Source: Streptomyces spongiae (GTDB lineage: Bacteria; Actinomycetota; Actinomycetes; Streptomycetales; Streptomycetaceae). From it: a stretch of 64,000 bases of DNA. The translations under genes were made by a program, and so were the position numbers. Positions 26,347 to 35,503 of the stretch are shown piece after piece. Every line of letters begins with the position of its first letter. Positions within the stretch are counted from its first letter, which is position 1. The notes beneath the pieces are model-generated. The model was not told where the DNA came from. It saw only the letters and a program-made list of their open reading frames with translations, and ran no database searches. The DNA lies in NCBI RefSeq assembly GCF_009377185.1, contig NZ_VJZC01000001.1, positions 54,572-118,571 of the forward strand, written 5' to 3'.

Positions 26347-28511
26347 GCCTCGCTCACCACCTGTCGGATGGACTCGTTCTCCGGTGCGCACACGATCAGC
26401 ACGTCGAGTGCGGTGGCGCCGTCGGGCGCCGCGAGCAGTGGGTTGATGTCGAGTTCGACGATGTCGTCGCGCGCCATCGTCAGCCGCCCGATCTGGGCCA
26501 CGATCCGCGCCACGGCGGCCAGATCGGCCGCGGGAGACCCCCGGAACTCGCCGAGCAGCTTCGCCGACCGCAAGCTGCGCAGTTCCTGAACGATCTCCGG
26601 CTCGGACAGGTCCGGCGGTATCAGCCGTACGTCGCCGATGGCCTCCACCCACACGCCGCCGAGCCCGACCATCACGACCGGTCCCCACGTCGGGTGCCGC
26701 TTTGCCCCGACCATCAACTCGACGCCCTTGGAAGCCATGGCCTCGACGAGGATGCCGTCGAAGTCCGTCACAGCGGCAGTGGCGACTCGCTCGGTCAGCT
26801 GGGTCCAGGCGGCGCGCAGCCACGCCTCGTCCTTGATGCCCAGGACCAGGCCGCCGGCCTCCGTCTTGTGCTGGAGATCGGCGGCCTGCGCCTTCGCCGC
26901 GACCGGGTAGCCCACCTTGGCCGCGATAGCTACGGCTTCCTCCACTGTCGTCGCCAGTTCGCCGTCCGGAACGGGCACCCCGACCGCCGTCACGAACTTC
27001 TTCCCCAGCCACTCCGTCTGCGGGCCGGGCGTCAACTCCGGGAGCGCGTATGGCAGTTCACTGTCCGCGCCGTCGCCGCCGACCCTGGCGAGAGACCGGC
27101 CGTACTCGGTGACGGTCGTCATCGCACGCATCATCCGTTCGGGCGAGGTCGAGACGACCATGCCGTGCTCGATCGCGTAGCTCCTGAAGTCGTCCGGCAG
27201 CGGTGCGACATCGGCGAACAGCGTGGTGACGACAGGCTTGGGCTGACCGGACGCCGCTCGGGTGACCTGCTCCAGCATGATCTGGTTCGAGGCCGGGTCG
27301 ATGAAGGGGACGGCGAGGAGGACCGAGCCGACACGGCCGTCGGCGAGCAGGGCGGCGAGCGTGTCACGGTACAGCTCGGGATCGGGGCCTACCGTGGTGC
27401 CGAGGTCGAGCGGGTTGGCCGGCTTCATGTAGGCGGGCATCCGCTCGGTCAGAGCCTGAACCGTGTGAGGGGACAGGTTCGGCACGTCGGCCCCGAGGGG
27501 GCCGAGAGTGTCCAGGGCGAGCGCGCAGAAGGCTCCCGACGTCGTGGCGACCCCGATGCCCGCCGTCGGCGGCTGCGGGTGGCGTGCGAGGATCTCGGCC
27601 ACGTCCAGCAGTTCGTCGAGGGATTCGACGACACAGGCCCCGGCCCGGGTGACGAGGGTCCTCATCACGCCGTAGTCCACAGCGAGCGCCCCCGTGTGGG
27701 AGGCGGCTGCCTGCTGTCCTCGCTCGCTGCGTCCGGCGTGTGTCAGGACGATCGGCTTGCCGCGGGAGCGGACTTTCCGGACCGCACGCAGAAAGCCCTG
27801 CGGATCGCGGATGTCCTCGGCGTAGACCACGAAGCCGCCGGTCGCCGGATCGTCCGCGAGGTGGTCGAGGTAGTCGGCCAGGGTGAGCCCGGCTTCGTTG
27901 CCGGTCGAGATCCGGTAGGAGATCGGCAGACCGCGGGTCTCCAGCCCTCGGGTCATGAGGCCCATCAGCCCGCCGCTCTGCGCGAGCACCGCGAGGGCAC
28001 CGGTCGTCCCCTTGGGCAACTGTTTCGTGGCCGGTTGGGGCAGGAAGACCGTGCTCAGCCGATCGACGTAGTTGGTGTTGCCGATGCAGTTGGGGCCGGC
28101 CAGACGCAGGCCACCCTCGCGGGCCAGCCGTGCGATCTCGGCCTGCTCGGCACGTCCGGCATCGCCGAACTCCGCGAAGCCGGACGCGTAGACGATGCCG
28201 GTGCCCACACCGCGGCGAACGCACGCCTCCACCGCTGCCCTGACCCCGTCGGCGGGCACGGTGATCAGGGCGAGGTCCACTCCCCGCGGCAGGTCGTCCA
28301 CACTCGTCAGCACCCCCTGCCCGTCGATCTCACCGCCGGAACGGCCGACGAGGTAGATGTCGCCCGGGAATCCGTCCCGCACGAGACCGCGCAGGAGGTG
28401 ACGGCTGGTGGATCCAGGCTTGGCCGACATCCCGAGGATCGCGACGGACCGGGGATTCAGCAGCCTTGCGATCGGGCCGACGTTCGCCGGCGCCGATATT
28501 TCTTGCTGCAT
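26343..28511 (-). CDS. Acyl-CoA synthetase, NDP-forming type
   Basis: 722 residues from ATG 28511 (AGGAG 9 bp upstream; an earlier ATG at 28520 overlaps the ribosome site). CoA-binding domain (NPRSVAILGMSAKPGSTS...), succinyl-CoA-ligase-like domains with the phosphohistidine region SHTGALAVDYG, and a C-terminal ATP-grasp domain (PVAAKAQAADLQHKTEAGGL...VELDINPLL). Such fused proteins make acyl-CoA with ADP + Pi release; characterised relatives activate acetate or phenylpropanoids such as ferulate. Confidence 0.92.
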   Translation of the reverse strand: MQQEISAPANVGPIARLLNPRSVAILGMSAKPGSTSRHLLRGLVRDGFPGDIYLVGRSGGEIDGQGVLTSVDDLPRGVDLALITVPADGVRAAVEACVRRGVGTGIVYASGFAEFGDAGRAEQAEIARLAREGGLRLAGPNCIGNTNYVDRLSTVFLPQPATKQLPKGTTGALAVLAQSGGLMGLMTRGLETRGLPISYRISTGNEAGLTLADYLDHLADDPATGGFVVYAEDIRDPQGFLRAVRKVRSRGKPIVLTHAGRSERGQQAAASHTGALAVDYGVMRTLVTRAGACVVESLDELLDVAEILARHPQPPTAGIGVATTSGAFCALALDTLGPLGADVPNLSPHTVQALTERMPAYMKPANPLDLGTTVGPDPELYRDTLAALLADGRVGSVLLAVPFIDPASNQIMLEQVTRAASGQPKPVVTTLFADVAPLPDDFRSYAIEHGMVVSTSPERMMRAMTTVTEYGRSLARVGGDGADSELPYALPELTPGPQTEWLGKKFVTAVGVPVPDGELATTVEEAVAIAAKVGYPVAAKAQAADLQHKTEAGGLVLGIKDEAWLRAAWTQLTERVATAAVTDFDGILVEAMASKGVELMVGAKRHPTWGPVVMVGLGGVWVEAIGDVRLIPPDLSEPEIVQELRSLRSAKLLGEFRGSPAADLAAVARIVAQIGRLTMARDDIVELDINPLLAAPDGATALDVLIVCAPENESIRQVVSEA

Positions 28512-28530
28512 GGAAAGCATCTCCTGATGC

Positions 28531-29337
28531 TCAGCTCTGGGACGTCGCAGGCCGGGCGAGCGGCTTCGCGCGCTTCTCGACGAAGTCGCGCAGGCGGTCG
28601 TCCGAGCCGGGTGAGACGGAGTTGCGGGCGACGAGGGTCTCCACGAACAGGGCGTCGTCGTACGACATGTCGTTGACCCGGCTCAGGCCCTGGGTGATGG
28701 CCCAGTTGGACTCGGCGGTGTTGCCGGCGATGGCCGTGGCAAGTTCGTACGCCTTGTCGAAAGCCTTACCGGTACCGGCCTCGACGCGGTACTGGACGAG
28801 GTTCTGGGCGTAGGCCTCGTCGGCATCGAGAATGCGCCCGGTGAGCATCATGTCCGTCATCCGGGCGTTGCCGATCAGCCGTTGGATGCGCACTGAGCCG
28901 CCGGCCCCGACGAATATGCCGCGCTGGGCCTCGGGGAGCCCGAAGAAGGCGGTGTCGTCGGCCACCCGTATATGTGCCGACGCCGCCACCTCCAGGCCGC
29001 CCCCGATCACCGCGCCGCTGAGCGCGGCGACGAAAGGGATCCGCCCGCGGGCGATGTGGTCGAAGGCGACGTGCGGGGTGTGGCGGCCCAGGGCAGGCCG
29101 ACCGGGTTCCCCGCCGTCCTTCAGCTGCTGGACGAGTTCGGCGAGGTCGAGGCCGGCCGAGAAGTGAGGACCGACACCGAAGATGACGGCCGCCCTCGCT
29201 TCCTGGCCGGCCCGCTCGGCCAGCCGTCCGAGTTCGGCATGCATGGCCTCGGTCAGGGCGTTGCGCTTGTCCGGGCGGTTGATCCCGATCAACGCGATGT
29301 CGTTGTCGAGTTCGTAGGTGAAGTGTTCCTCGGACAT
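28531..29337 (-). CDS. Enoyl-CoA hydratase/isomerase family protein
   Basis: 268 residues from ATG 29337 with GAGGAG upstream. Crotonase fold: NRPDKRNALTEAMHAEL, oxyanion FSAGLDLAELV, SGAVIGGGLEVAASAHIRVA. The catalytic Glu position is kept (LPEAQRGIFVGAGGS), unlike in the hydratases at 12455 and 50544. First gene of a minus-strand operon with the CoA synthetase, hydroxyacyl-CoA dehydrogenase and amidohydrolase: a plausible side-chain-shortening route for an aryl-alkenoic acid. Confidence 0.92.
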   Translation of the reverse strand: MSEEHFTYELDNDIALIGINRPDKRNALTEAMHAELGRLAERAGQEARAAVIFGVGPHFSAGLDLAELVQQLKDGGEPGRPALGRHTPHVAFDHIARGRIPFVAALSGAVIGGGLEVAASAHIRVADDTAFFGLPEAQRGIFVGAGGSVRIQRLIGNARMTDMMLTGRILDADEAYAQNLVQYRVEAGTGKAFDKAYELATAIAGNTAESNWAITQGLSRVNDMSYDDALFVETLVARNSVSPGSDDRLRDFVEKRAKPLARPATSQS

Positions 29338-29433
29338 CAGTGACTCCTCGTCTGCCCCGGAGACACGCGGCCGGACTGCCGCGCCTGTGCGATCGAGTGA
29401 TCTCACCTACCAGCACACCGGACCGATCGTGGA

Positions 29434-29446
29434 CTGTCTATGACAG
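29434..29446. promoter_or_regulatory. Short palindrome in divergent promoter region
   Basis: CTGTC-TAT-GACAG lies midway between the divergent hydratase (29337) and AraC (29506) genes. Position suggests an AraC-type binding half or operator, but arms are only 5 bp and no second copy was found. Confidence 0.35.
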
Positions 29447-29505
29447 GATGTCGCTGCAACCGACCCAATCGTCCAACCATCTCAGGGGGAGGGAGCAGGC
29501 TTCTC

Positions 29506-30504
29506 ATGGCGACCCGACGCACGTACGGTGGCGCCGCCCCGGTCTCCGCCATCGACAACGTGGACGTCCTGGCCTCGCTGCTGGACATCCACCGGCTCAG
29601 GACCGTCGTGGCGGGGCGTGTCGACCTCACACCCCCCTGGCGTGTCGACGCCAAGCCCACGGGCCTGCTCGCGATTCTCGTCCAGTCCGCCGGGCACAGC
29701 CATCTGGTCCCACGGGATCACGGCGGTGAGCCCGTCGTCCTGGGGCCCGGCGATCTGGTCGTCTACCTGCGCGACGCCGGTGGCTACTTGCACGACGGGT
29801 CCAACCCGGCCACTCCCACGTGGCAGTTCAAGCTTCCGCCGGAGGTCACAGCGGCTCCGGCTCCGCTGCGCCTCGCCCAGGGGGAGCCGGTCACGTCCTT
29901 CGTGTGCTGCATGATGCAGTGGGGCGACGCGCCGCGGGCGCCGCTGCTGGACAGCCTCCCGCCACTGATCCACATCTCGGCCCAGGAGGCCGCGATGTCC
30001 AGCCAGATCGGCCGCGTCGCGGACATGATGGTCGCGGAGAGCGCTACACCGGGACCTGCGGGTACCCGGTTGATCAGCCGTCTCGCGGAGGCCCTGCTGA
30101 TTCTCGTTCTCAGGGAGCAGGCGCACGACCTGTCCGGCCGACCGGGACTGCGAGCCCTCAGCGACCCGCTGGTCGCGCCGGCGATCAAGGCCATGCACGC
30201 CGATCCGGGGAGTCCCTGGTCGGTGGCTTCCCTCGCCGCGACCTGCGGCCTGTCCCGCTCGGCGTTCGCCGCCCGCTTCACCGACGTGGTCGGCCAGACC
30301 CCGCTCTCCTACCTCAGCGACTGGCGGATGGCGACCGCGACCAAGTTGCTCGGCACCACGGACACCACGGTGGACCTGATCGCCGAAGCGGTCGGTTACC
30401 GCAGCGAAGCCGCGTTCCGCCGGGCGTTCGGCGCGGCGCTGAACTGCACGCCGCGCGAATACCGGTCCCGCCGACGGCAGGAAGACCGGGTGCCTCCCGG
30501 ATGA
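29506..30504 (+). CDS. AraC-family regulator with cupin-type sensor
   Basis: 332 residues from ATG 29506 (GGAGGGAG about 12 bp before). N-terminal cupin-like ligand domain (GDLVVYLRDAGGYLH region, characteristic of the AraC-binding/cupin-6 group), then two helix-turn-helix units (SVASLAATCGLSRSAFAARFTDVVGQTPLSYL and IAEAVGYRSEAAFRRAFGAALNCTPREYR). Divergent from the four-gene acyl-CoA operon and the likely activator of it. Confidence 0.92.
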   Translation: MATRRTYGGAAPVSAIDNVDVLASLLDIHRLRTVVAGRVDLTPPWRVDAKPTGLLAILVQSAGHSHLVPRDHGGEPVVLGPGDLVVYLRDAGGYLHDGSNPATPTWQFKLPPEVTAAPAPLRLAQGEPVTSFVCCMMQWGDAPRAPLLDSLPPLIHISAQEAAMSSQIGRVADMMVAESATPGPAGTRLISRLAEALLILVLREQAHDLSGRPGLRALSDPLVAPAIKAMHADPGSPWSVASLAATCGLSRSAFAARFTDVVGQTPLSYLSDWRMATATKLLGTTDTTVDLIAEAVGYRSEAAFRRAFGAALNCTPREYRSRRRQEDRVPPG

Positions 30505-30594
30505 CGGGGCGCTGGACGCGACCGCACCGACCCGGGGTATCGGGTCGGTGCGGTCGCGGGCGGTCATGTCCCCGTTACAGGACTGTCATCGGCG

Positions 30595-31668
30595 TCAGGC
30601 CGGCCAGTGGCCGACCATCTCGGCGTAGTTCACGCCGCTGACCTTCTTGCCCTGGTAGATGCCGGTGTAGGCGGCTGTGCCTTCGTAGCGGCTGCCCGGG
30701 TTGCCGATGACTTCCTGGGCGTCGGGGCCGGTGACGCGAACGTTGAGGTGGGTCTTGAGTGCGGGGATGTCGATGCTCCAGCGGGTGGGATAGGCGTTGC
30801 CGGTGGTGGGGCTGGTCCAGATCCGGTGGGCGCCCTCGGCGACCGGCTCGACCGCCACCACGTCGTAGGAGCCGTCCGGGTGCAGAACCGTGGCCCAGGC
30901 GTTCTCCGTCGTGCTGTTGGCGACGTCCCAGACGACCATCTTGTCGCCGCCCGGGAGGCGGAAGTTCATCCAGGTCCAGTGCATGGAGTCGTCGAAGGCG
31001 ACCGGGCCCCACTGCTTGTCCAGCCAGGTTTCCCCGGACACCTTGTAGGACTTGTCCTGGATGTTCAGGGTGCCGGTGGTCTGCATGGAGGGGAAGGCGT
31101 ACTCGTAGTTCGTCTTCCCGAGCAGGGGGAAGGAACCGGTGCCGGCCACCTTCAGAGCCGGCCCCTTGGCCTTGAGCTGGACATCCAGGGAGCCCCACGG
31201 GGTGGCCGTCTTCACCGACATCTTCTGCGCGGTGCCCGTCCAGGTCATCCCGGGCATTCTGATGTCGAGCCCGCTCTTGCTCCAGGTGTAGTCCTCCTTG
31301 GCGATCGGAGTCTGGTAGCTCTTGTGCCAGCCGGTGGTGACATCGGTGACGGCGACGGTCATCATCTGCTGGTCCGTGTGGGGGAAGGTCGCTGTCTGGA
31401 CGACGAGTCCGAAGTCATGGCCATTGCCCTTCACCCAGCTGGTGAAGTAGATCGACTCACTCCACGCGGGGTCGGAGTCGGGGGTGTGGGCGGCGAGGTC
31501 CTTGGCGGGGTCGACCGTCGAAGGTATGCCTGAGTTGATGATGGTGTGCGTCGTGCGGTTGTCCCGGTCCGCCGCCTCGGCGGTGGGTATGACGGCAGCG
31601 CCGAGCAGTGCTGTCGCGGTGGTGGCGGCGATGGCGATGCCGAGCTTCGTACGCGTGGTGCTCTTCAT
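30595..31668 (-). CDS. Secreted lipocalin-like protein (AttH/CrtC superfamily)
   Basis: 357 residues from ATG 31668 with AGGAG upstream. A clear signal peptide (basic KSTTRTK, hydrophobic stretch, cleavage expected after AEA near residue 33) leads into a two-domain beta-rich protein: TSWVKGNGHDFGLVVQTATFP, WTGTAQKMS, GETWLDKQWG and DSMHWTWMNFRLPGG are typical of the CrtC/AttH lipocalin-like family, which binds or hydrates lipophilic compounds such as carotenoids. Next to an exporter and a DUF2236 protein, it may handle a hydrophobic substrate outside the cell. Confidence 0.85.
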   Translation of the reverse strand: MKSTTRTKLGIAIAATTATALLGAAVIPTAEAADRDNRTTHTIINSGIPSTVDPAKDLAAHTPDSDPAWSESIYFTSWVKGNGHDFGLVVQTATFPHTDQQMMTVAVTDVTTGWHKSYQTPIAKEDYTWSKSGLDIRMPGMTWTGTAQKMSVKTATPWGSLDVQLKAKGPALKVAGTGSFPLLGKTNYEYAFPSMQTTGTLNIQDKSYKVSGETWLDKQWGPVAFDDSMHWTWMNFRLPGGDKMVVWDVANSTTENAWATVLHPDGSYDVVAVEPVAEGAHRIWTSPTTGNAYPTRWSIDIPALKTHLNVRVTGPDAQEVIGNPGSRYEGTAAYTGIYQGKKVSGVNYAEMVGHWPA

Positions 31669-31733
31669 GGGAACTGCTCCTGAGTGGTGGAGATCTGTCG
31701 AGGAACGTTTGCAGTGCGACTCCTGATGGGGTC

Positions 31734-33242
31734 TCACATATGCACGACGGGCGCCGCGTCGGGGTCCTGGGCGGGTACGCCGCGCCGGTAGAGCACCACG
31801 CTGACGACCAGGCCGACGGCGAAGAAGACGGCCGACCACCAGTAGGCGGTGGAGTAGGCCTCCAGGCCGGCCTGGGCCTGGACGGCGGGGTCCTTGGGGT
31901 TCTTGCCGGCCAGGTAGTCGGTGGCGGCACTGGTGGCGAGCGTGTTGAGCAGGGCGGTACCGATGGAGCCGCCGACCTGCTGCATGGCGTTGACGGTGGC
32001 GGAGGCGACACCGGAGTCCTTGGCCTCCACGCCGGCGGTGGCCAGGCTCATGGCCGGGGCCATCACCAGGCCCAGGCCGAGGCCCGCCACGACCAGCGGA
32101 GGCAGAACGTCCGTGGTGTAGCTGCTGTTCAGGTCGAGGGCGGTCAGCCAGGCCATGCCGGCGGCGGCCAGGCCCATGCCGAGCGGCACCACCGGCTTGG
32201 GGCCGATACGGGGGATCAGCACGGTGGAGGCGAGGGTGGAGGTGAGCATGAGGGCGGCGACCATGGGCAGGAAGGCCAGTCCGGTCTTGACGGGGGTGTA
32301 GCCCAGGCTCTGCTGCAGGTAGTAGGTGAGGAAGAGGAAGACACCGAACATTCCGGCGCCGCTGATCAGGACGGAGAAGAAGGAGGCGCCGCGGTTGCGG
32401 TCGAGCAGGACGCGCAGGGGAAGCAGGGGGTGGGTGGAGCGGGTCTGCCACCAGGTGAACACGGCGAGCAGCACGGCACCGGCCACCAGCCAGCCCCAGG
32501 TTTCCACGGAGCTCCAGTCGTGGGTTTCGGCGTTGGAGAAGCCGTAGACCAGGCTGAACAGGCCGCCGCCGACGAGCAGTGCGCCGGGGATGTCGAGAGT
32601 GGCGGTCTTGTCGCGGGTGGTGCGCTGGAGGAGGAGGGCGCCACCGATGAGGGCGACGGCGGCGAAGACGAGGTTGACGTAGAGGGTCCAGCGCCAGTCG
32701 AGGTGCTCGGTCAGCAGACCGCCGAGGAGCAGGCCGATGGCGCCGCCCGCGCCGGCGATGGCGCCGTAGACGCCGAAGGCCTTGCCACGTTCCTTGGGGT
32801 CGGTGAAGGTCGTGGTGAGCAGGGACAGGGCAGCCGGGGCGAGCAGTGCGCCGAACAGGCCCTGTCCCGCGCGGGCGGTGACGAGCATCTCGAAGCTGGT
32901 CGCGGCGCCGCCGAGGGCGGAGGCCCCGGCGAAGCCGACCAGGCCGACGAGGAAGGTCATCTTGCGGCCGAAGAGGTCGGCTATGCGGCCGCCGAGGAGG
33001 AGCAGGCTGCCGAAGGCGAGGGCGTAGGCGGTCACGACCCACTGCCGGTCTCCGTCGGAGAAGCCCAGGTCCTTCTGTGCGGAGGGCAGGGCGATGTTCA
33101 CGATGGTCGCGTCCAGGACGACCATGAGCTGGGCCACGCCGATGACGGCGAGGATCCACCAGCGATGGCGGGGCGGAGCGTCAGAGGGCGGAAGCTGGGA
33201 CACGGTGGCCATGTTCGGTGTGTCGGCGGAGGTCTGGGACAT
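31734..33242 (-). CDS. MFS drug:H+ antiporter, 14-TM DHA2 type
   Basis: 502 residues from ATG 33242. About 14 hydrophobic segments; motif A-like GRIADLFGRKMTF after TM2, motif C-like GAIAGAGGAIGLLLGGLL in TM5, and VVLDATIVNIALPS in TM1, all typical of the EmrB/QacA group. Exports drugs or toxic hydrophobic compounds. 65 bp upstream of the lipocalin gene on the same strand, so co-transcription is likely. Probably repressed by the TetR protein encoded at 34832. Confidence 0.93.
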   Translation of the reverse strand: MSQTSADTPNMATVSQLPPSDAPPRHRWWILAVIGVAQLMVVLDATIVNIALPSAQKDLGFSDGDRQWVVTAYALAFGSLLLLGGRIADLFGRKMTFLVGLVGFAGASALGGAATSFEMLVTARAGQGLFGALLAPAALSLLTTTFTDPKERGKAFGVYGAIAGAGGAIGLLLGGLLTEHLDWRWTLYVNLVFAAVALIGGALLLQRTTRDKTATLDIPGALLVGGGLFSLVYGFSNAETHDWSSVETWGWLVAGAVLLAVFTWWQTRSTHPLLPLRVLLDRNRGASFFSVLISGAGMFGVFLFLTYYLQQSLGYTPVKTGLAFLPMVAALMLTSTLASTVLIPRIGPKPVVPLGMGLAAAGMAWLTALDLNSSYTTDVLPPLVVAGLGLGLVMAPAMSLATAGVEAKDSGVASATVNAMQQVGGSIGTALLNTLATSAATDYLAGKNPKDPAVQAQAGLEAYSTAYWWSAVFFAVGLVVSVVLYRRGVPAQDPDAAPVVHM

Positions 33243-33369
33243 GACGAAGCTCCAGAGGAAGTGGGAAAAACGAGGACGGGACGTTCGGTGATGCGGGATG
33301 GGACGGCTGCGTCGTTGGAGCTCGTCACACGATTCGGTCGGTGATCCGGGCACCGACTCTCAGGCAGAT

Positions 33370-34581
33370 TCAGGCCGCCGAGACACCCGAGAGGTGGGCT
33401 CCCGCGTGCCGCCGACAAGAGGCGCCACAGGGATGGGCGGCTGCCTTCAGTTGCGGCCCGGGTCCCTCCAGCGCCCGACGGCGGGCTTCTGCGGCCGAGG
33501 TGGGGGAGTAGGTCTGCCAGTACCGGGCCTCACGGTTGAGCCGGCCGATGAGAGGCAGCAGGCAGGTGGCAGCGGGGACGCCGGGGATGCCCAGGCGGTC
33601 CCCCCACTCCTCTCCGAAGGCCCGCTGGAGCACGCTGTGGATGAGGTGGCGCAGCTGCGCCTCGGACAGGTCGGTGCCTGGAACGCCGGCCATCGCGCGA
33701 GCCTGTGCGTCGACCAGGGCGGCGGTCAGTGCCGTTGAGTTCTCGTCGGGTGCGGGCGTCGTGGCGTCCAACAGGTCCTGCAGACGGCGGGCGCCGACGT
33801 GGTCGGCCACGTCCTGATGGAGGCTGTCGTCGAGTCCCAGGAGATGGGCCACGTACGACCAGTACTGGTAGAGGTGGCGCTCCTCGTCGGGGCTGATGTC
33901 GATACCCACGGTCGCCAGGGCCTGGAAGGCGCTGAGGGTGAAGCCGAGCCAGCTGCGGGCCATGTCCAGCTGGCCGATCGGCAGCCCCGGAGCGCCCATG
34001 TCCCAGTCCGTGAGGGACGTGGCCCGCATGCGGGCATGGTGCAGCCGGACCTCGACGGTGGCCACGTACCCCGGCCGCCCGCGCAGTAGTGCTCCCGGCC
34101 GTATGGTCTGCCGCGCCCACACCGCCGCCTCCGCGAGTCGGCGCGCAGCCATGTCCGTCGGCCTGCCGGTTCGGGCCAGCAGCCGTGCGGTTGCCGGGGA
34201 CGCGTAGGTGTGGGAGAGCGCACTGGTGATGGCGCAGAGCCCGAACCACATGGGAGGCACGGACAAGCTCACGACATCGCCGCGATGGAGCATGAGGGGG
34301 TCGACCCAGGAAGGGGTTGCCTCCAGCTGCTTCAGTAGCGCGGCGACGGCTGTGGGGGGCTGCTCGTCCAGGCTCGCCAGGCCATTCCTGAGGCCCAGGT
34401 CGAGGGCACGCCGCGCCTGCGGGCCGTAGAGGTCCAGTTCGGCGACGACGGCATCGGCGAGCGGATCCCCGGCCGTGAGCAGGGTCACCACGCGGTCGGC
34501 CTGCGCGCCGTGCCGACGCCGCGCCGCCTCCAGGTCGACCACGCGCTCGGGGGCCTTGCGGAACGAGTGGTGTGCGGTCAT
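33370..34581 (-). CDS. DUF2236 (MpaB/Lcp-like) protein
   Basis: 403 residues from ATG 34581. Family marks: DLGLRNGLASLDEQ, LSHTYASPATARLLARTGR, VRLHHARMR with the histidine pair, and MARSWLGFTLSAFQALATVGI followed by YQYWSYVAHLLGLDD. The family includes heme-b rubber oxygenase (latex-clearing protein) and fungal MpaB oxygenases that cleave double bonds. The C-terminal tail has two Cys (CGASC). Divergent from TetR 34832 and in line with the MFS and lipocalin genes. Confidence 0.85.
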   Translation of the reverse strand: MTAHHSFRKAPERVVDLEAARRRHGAQADRVVTLLTAGDPLADAVVAELDLYGPQARRALDLGLRNGLASLDEQPPTAVAALLKQLEATPSWVDPLMLHRGDVVSLSVPPMWFGLCAITSALSHTYASPATARLLARTGRPTDMAARRLAEAAVWARQTIRPGALLRGRPGYVATVEVRLHHARMRATSLTDWDMGAPGLPIGQLDMARSWLGFTLSAFQALATVGIDISPDEERHLYQYWSYVAHLLGLDDSLHQDVADHVGARRLQDLLDATTPAPDENSTALTAALVDAQARAMAGVPGTDLSEAQLRHLIHSVLQRAFGEEWGDRLGIPGVPAATCLLPLIGRLNREARYWQTYSPTSAAEARRRALEGPGPQLKAAAHPCGASCRRHAGAHLSGVSAA

Positions 34582-34741
34582 GTGTGTCTCTCACTTTCCG
34601 AGAGGGTGCGGCCGGGTCCGGCGTACGTCGTTCTGGTCGGCCGCGGGGTGCGGGGGGAGAGGTGGTCCTGTGGTGATCCGTGCAGGTCAGCGCTGCGAAG
34701 AGCAATTGGGCCTGTTGCTCATGTCACGTCAGAAGCAGCTC

Positions 34742-34779
34742 TGACACATGTCAGATTAGCTGTATTCTGACGAGTGTCA
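34742..34779. promoter_or_regulatory. Predicted TetR operator between DUF2236 and TetR genes
   Basis: TGACACATGTCAGA (34742-34755) and TCTGACGAGTGTCA (34766-34779) are inverted copies with two mismatches and a 10-bp spacer. The left arm is itself near-palindromic. Centre of the divergent intergenic region. Confidence 0.75.
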
Positions 34780-34831
34780 AGTAAAGTGTTGGTGAGCCCG
34801 GAAGTCAGGGGCGATCCGTAAGGAGGCGATT

Positions 34832-35503
34832 GTGGGAGTCGGAACAGAATCCGCGCGACGGCCGGGGCGCCCGGGCGCGGGCAGTCCCGCGGTGCCCGAT
34901 GAGAAGAGCATCCTGCTGCGAGGGCTGGAGGCCTTCGCCGAGCTCGGGTACGACCGTGCTTCCGCACGGGAGCTGGCCCGCCGCCTGGCGGTCAGTCATA
35001 ACTTCATCAACGACCGGTACGGGTCCAAGGCAGCCTTCTGGCGTGCAGTGATCGACTCTGCCCTGGGGGCGCAGCTGGCGCGCCTGCCGCAGGCGGATCC
35101 CTCGCTCGACGATGCCGACCGGCTGCACCTGATCATCGCCGGCTTCTACCGGGCCGCGGTGGACACGCCGTTGATCGGACGGGTCTTCGTCGACGAGCTT
35201 TCCCGGGACACCGAGCGGCTGGACTACCTCTACCAGCACTACATCGCTCCGGTCCTGCAGCTCATGGTGCCCAGCATCGAACGGCTCGTTGCCGCGGGAC
35301 GCATGGCGCCCGTCCCGTGGGACGTGCTGTTCTTCGCCGTCATCCCTCCCGTCTCGGGAATGGTGGACGGGCCTTTGGCGCGGCGTCTGGGCAGGCCGGA
35401 AACCACCTCATCGGATCAGCTCACGGCCACGGCGGAGTCGTTGGCGACGCTGGTGGTCAACGGACTGCTCGCGGCAGGTTCAGAGAGTGGCCGCCGAGCC
35501 TGA
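34832..35503 (+). CDS. TetR-family regulator
   Basis: 223 residues from GTG 34832 behind AAGGAGGCGATT. DNA-binding domain at residues ~25-70 (LLRGLEAFAELGYDRASARELARRLAVSHNFINDRYGSKAAFWRAV); the recognition helix is less canonical (SHNFINDRYGSK) but the fold is clear. All-alpha C-terminal domain with AefR-like features. Divergent from DUF2236/MFS/lipocalin genes, with an operator-like inverted repeat between them. Confidence 0.9.
   Translation: MGVGTESARRPGRPGAGSPAVPDEKSILLRGLEAFAELGYDRASARELARRLAVSHNFINDRYGSKAAFWRAVIDSALGAQLARLPQADPSLDDADRLHLIIAGFYRAAVDTPLIGRVFVDELSRDTERLDYLYQHYIAPVLQLMVPSIERLVAAGRMAPVPWDVLFFAVIPPVSGMVDGPLARRLGRPETTSSDQLTATAESLATLVVNGLLAAGSESGRRA

Noticed and set aside
31608..33344. 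578-codon plus-strand frame opposite the MFS gene
   Set aside because: Antisense shadow: translation is a Gly/Glu/Ala-rich monotone, while the minus strand gives a clear 14-helix transporter.
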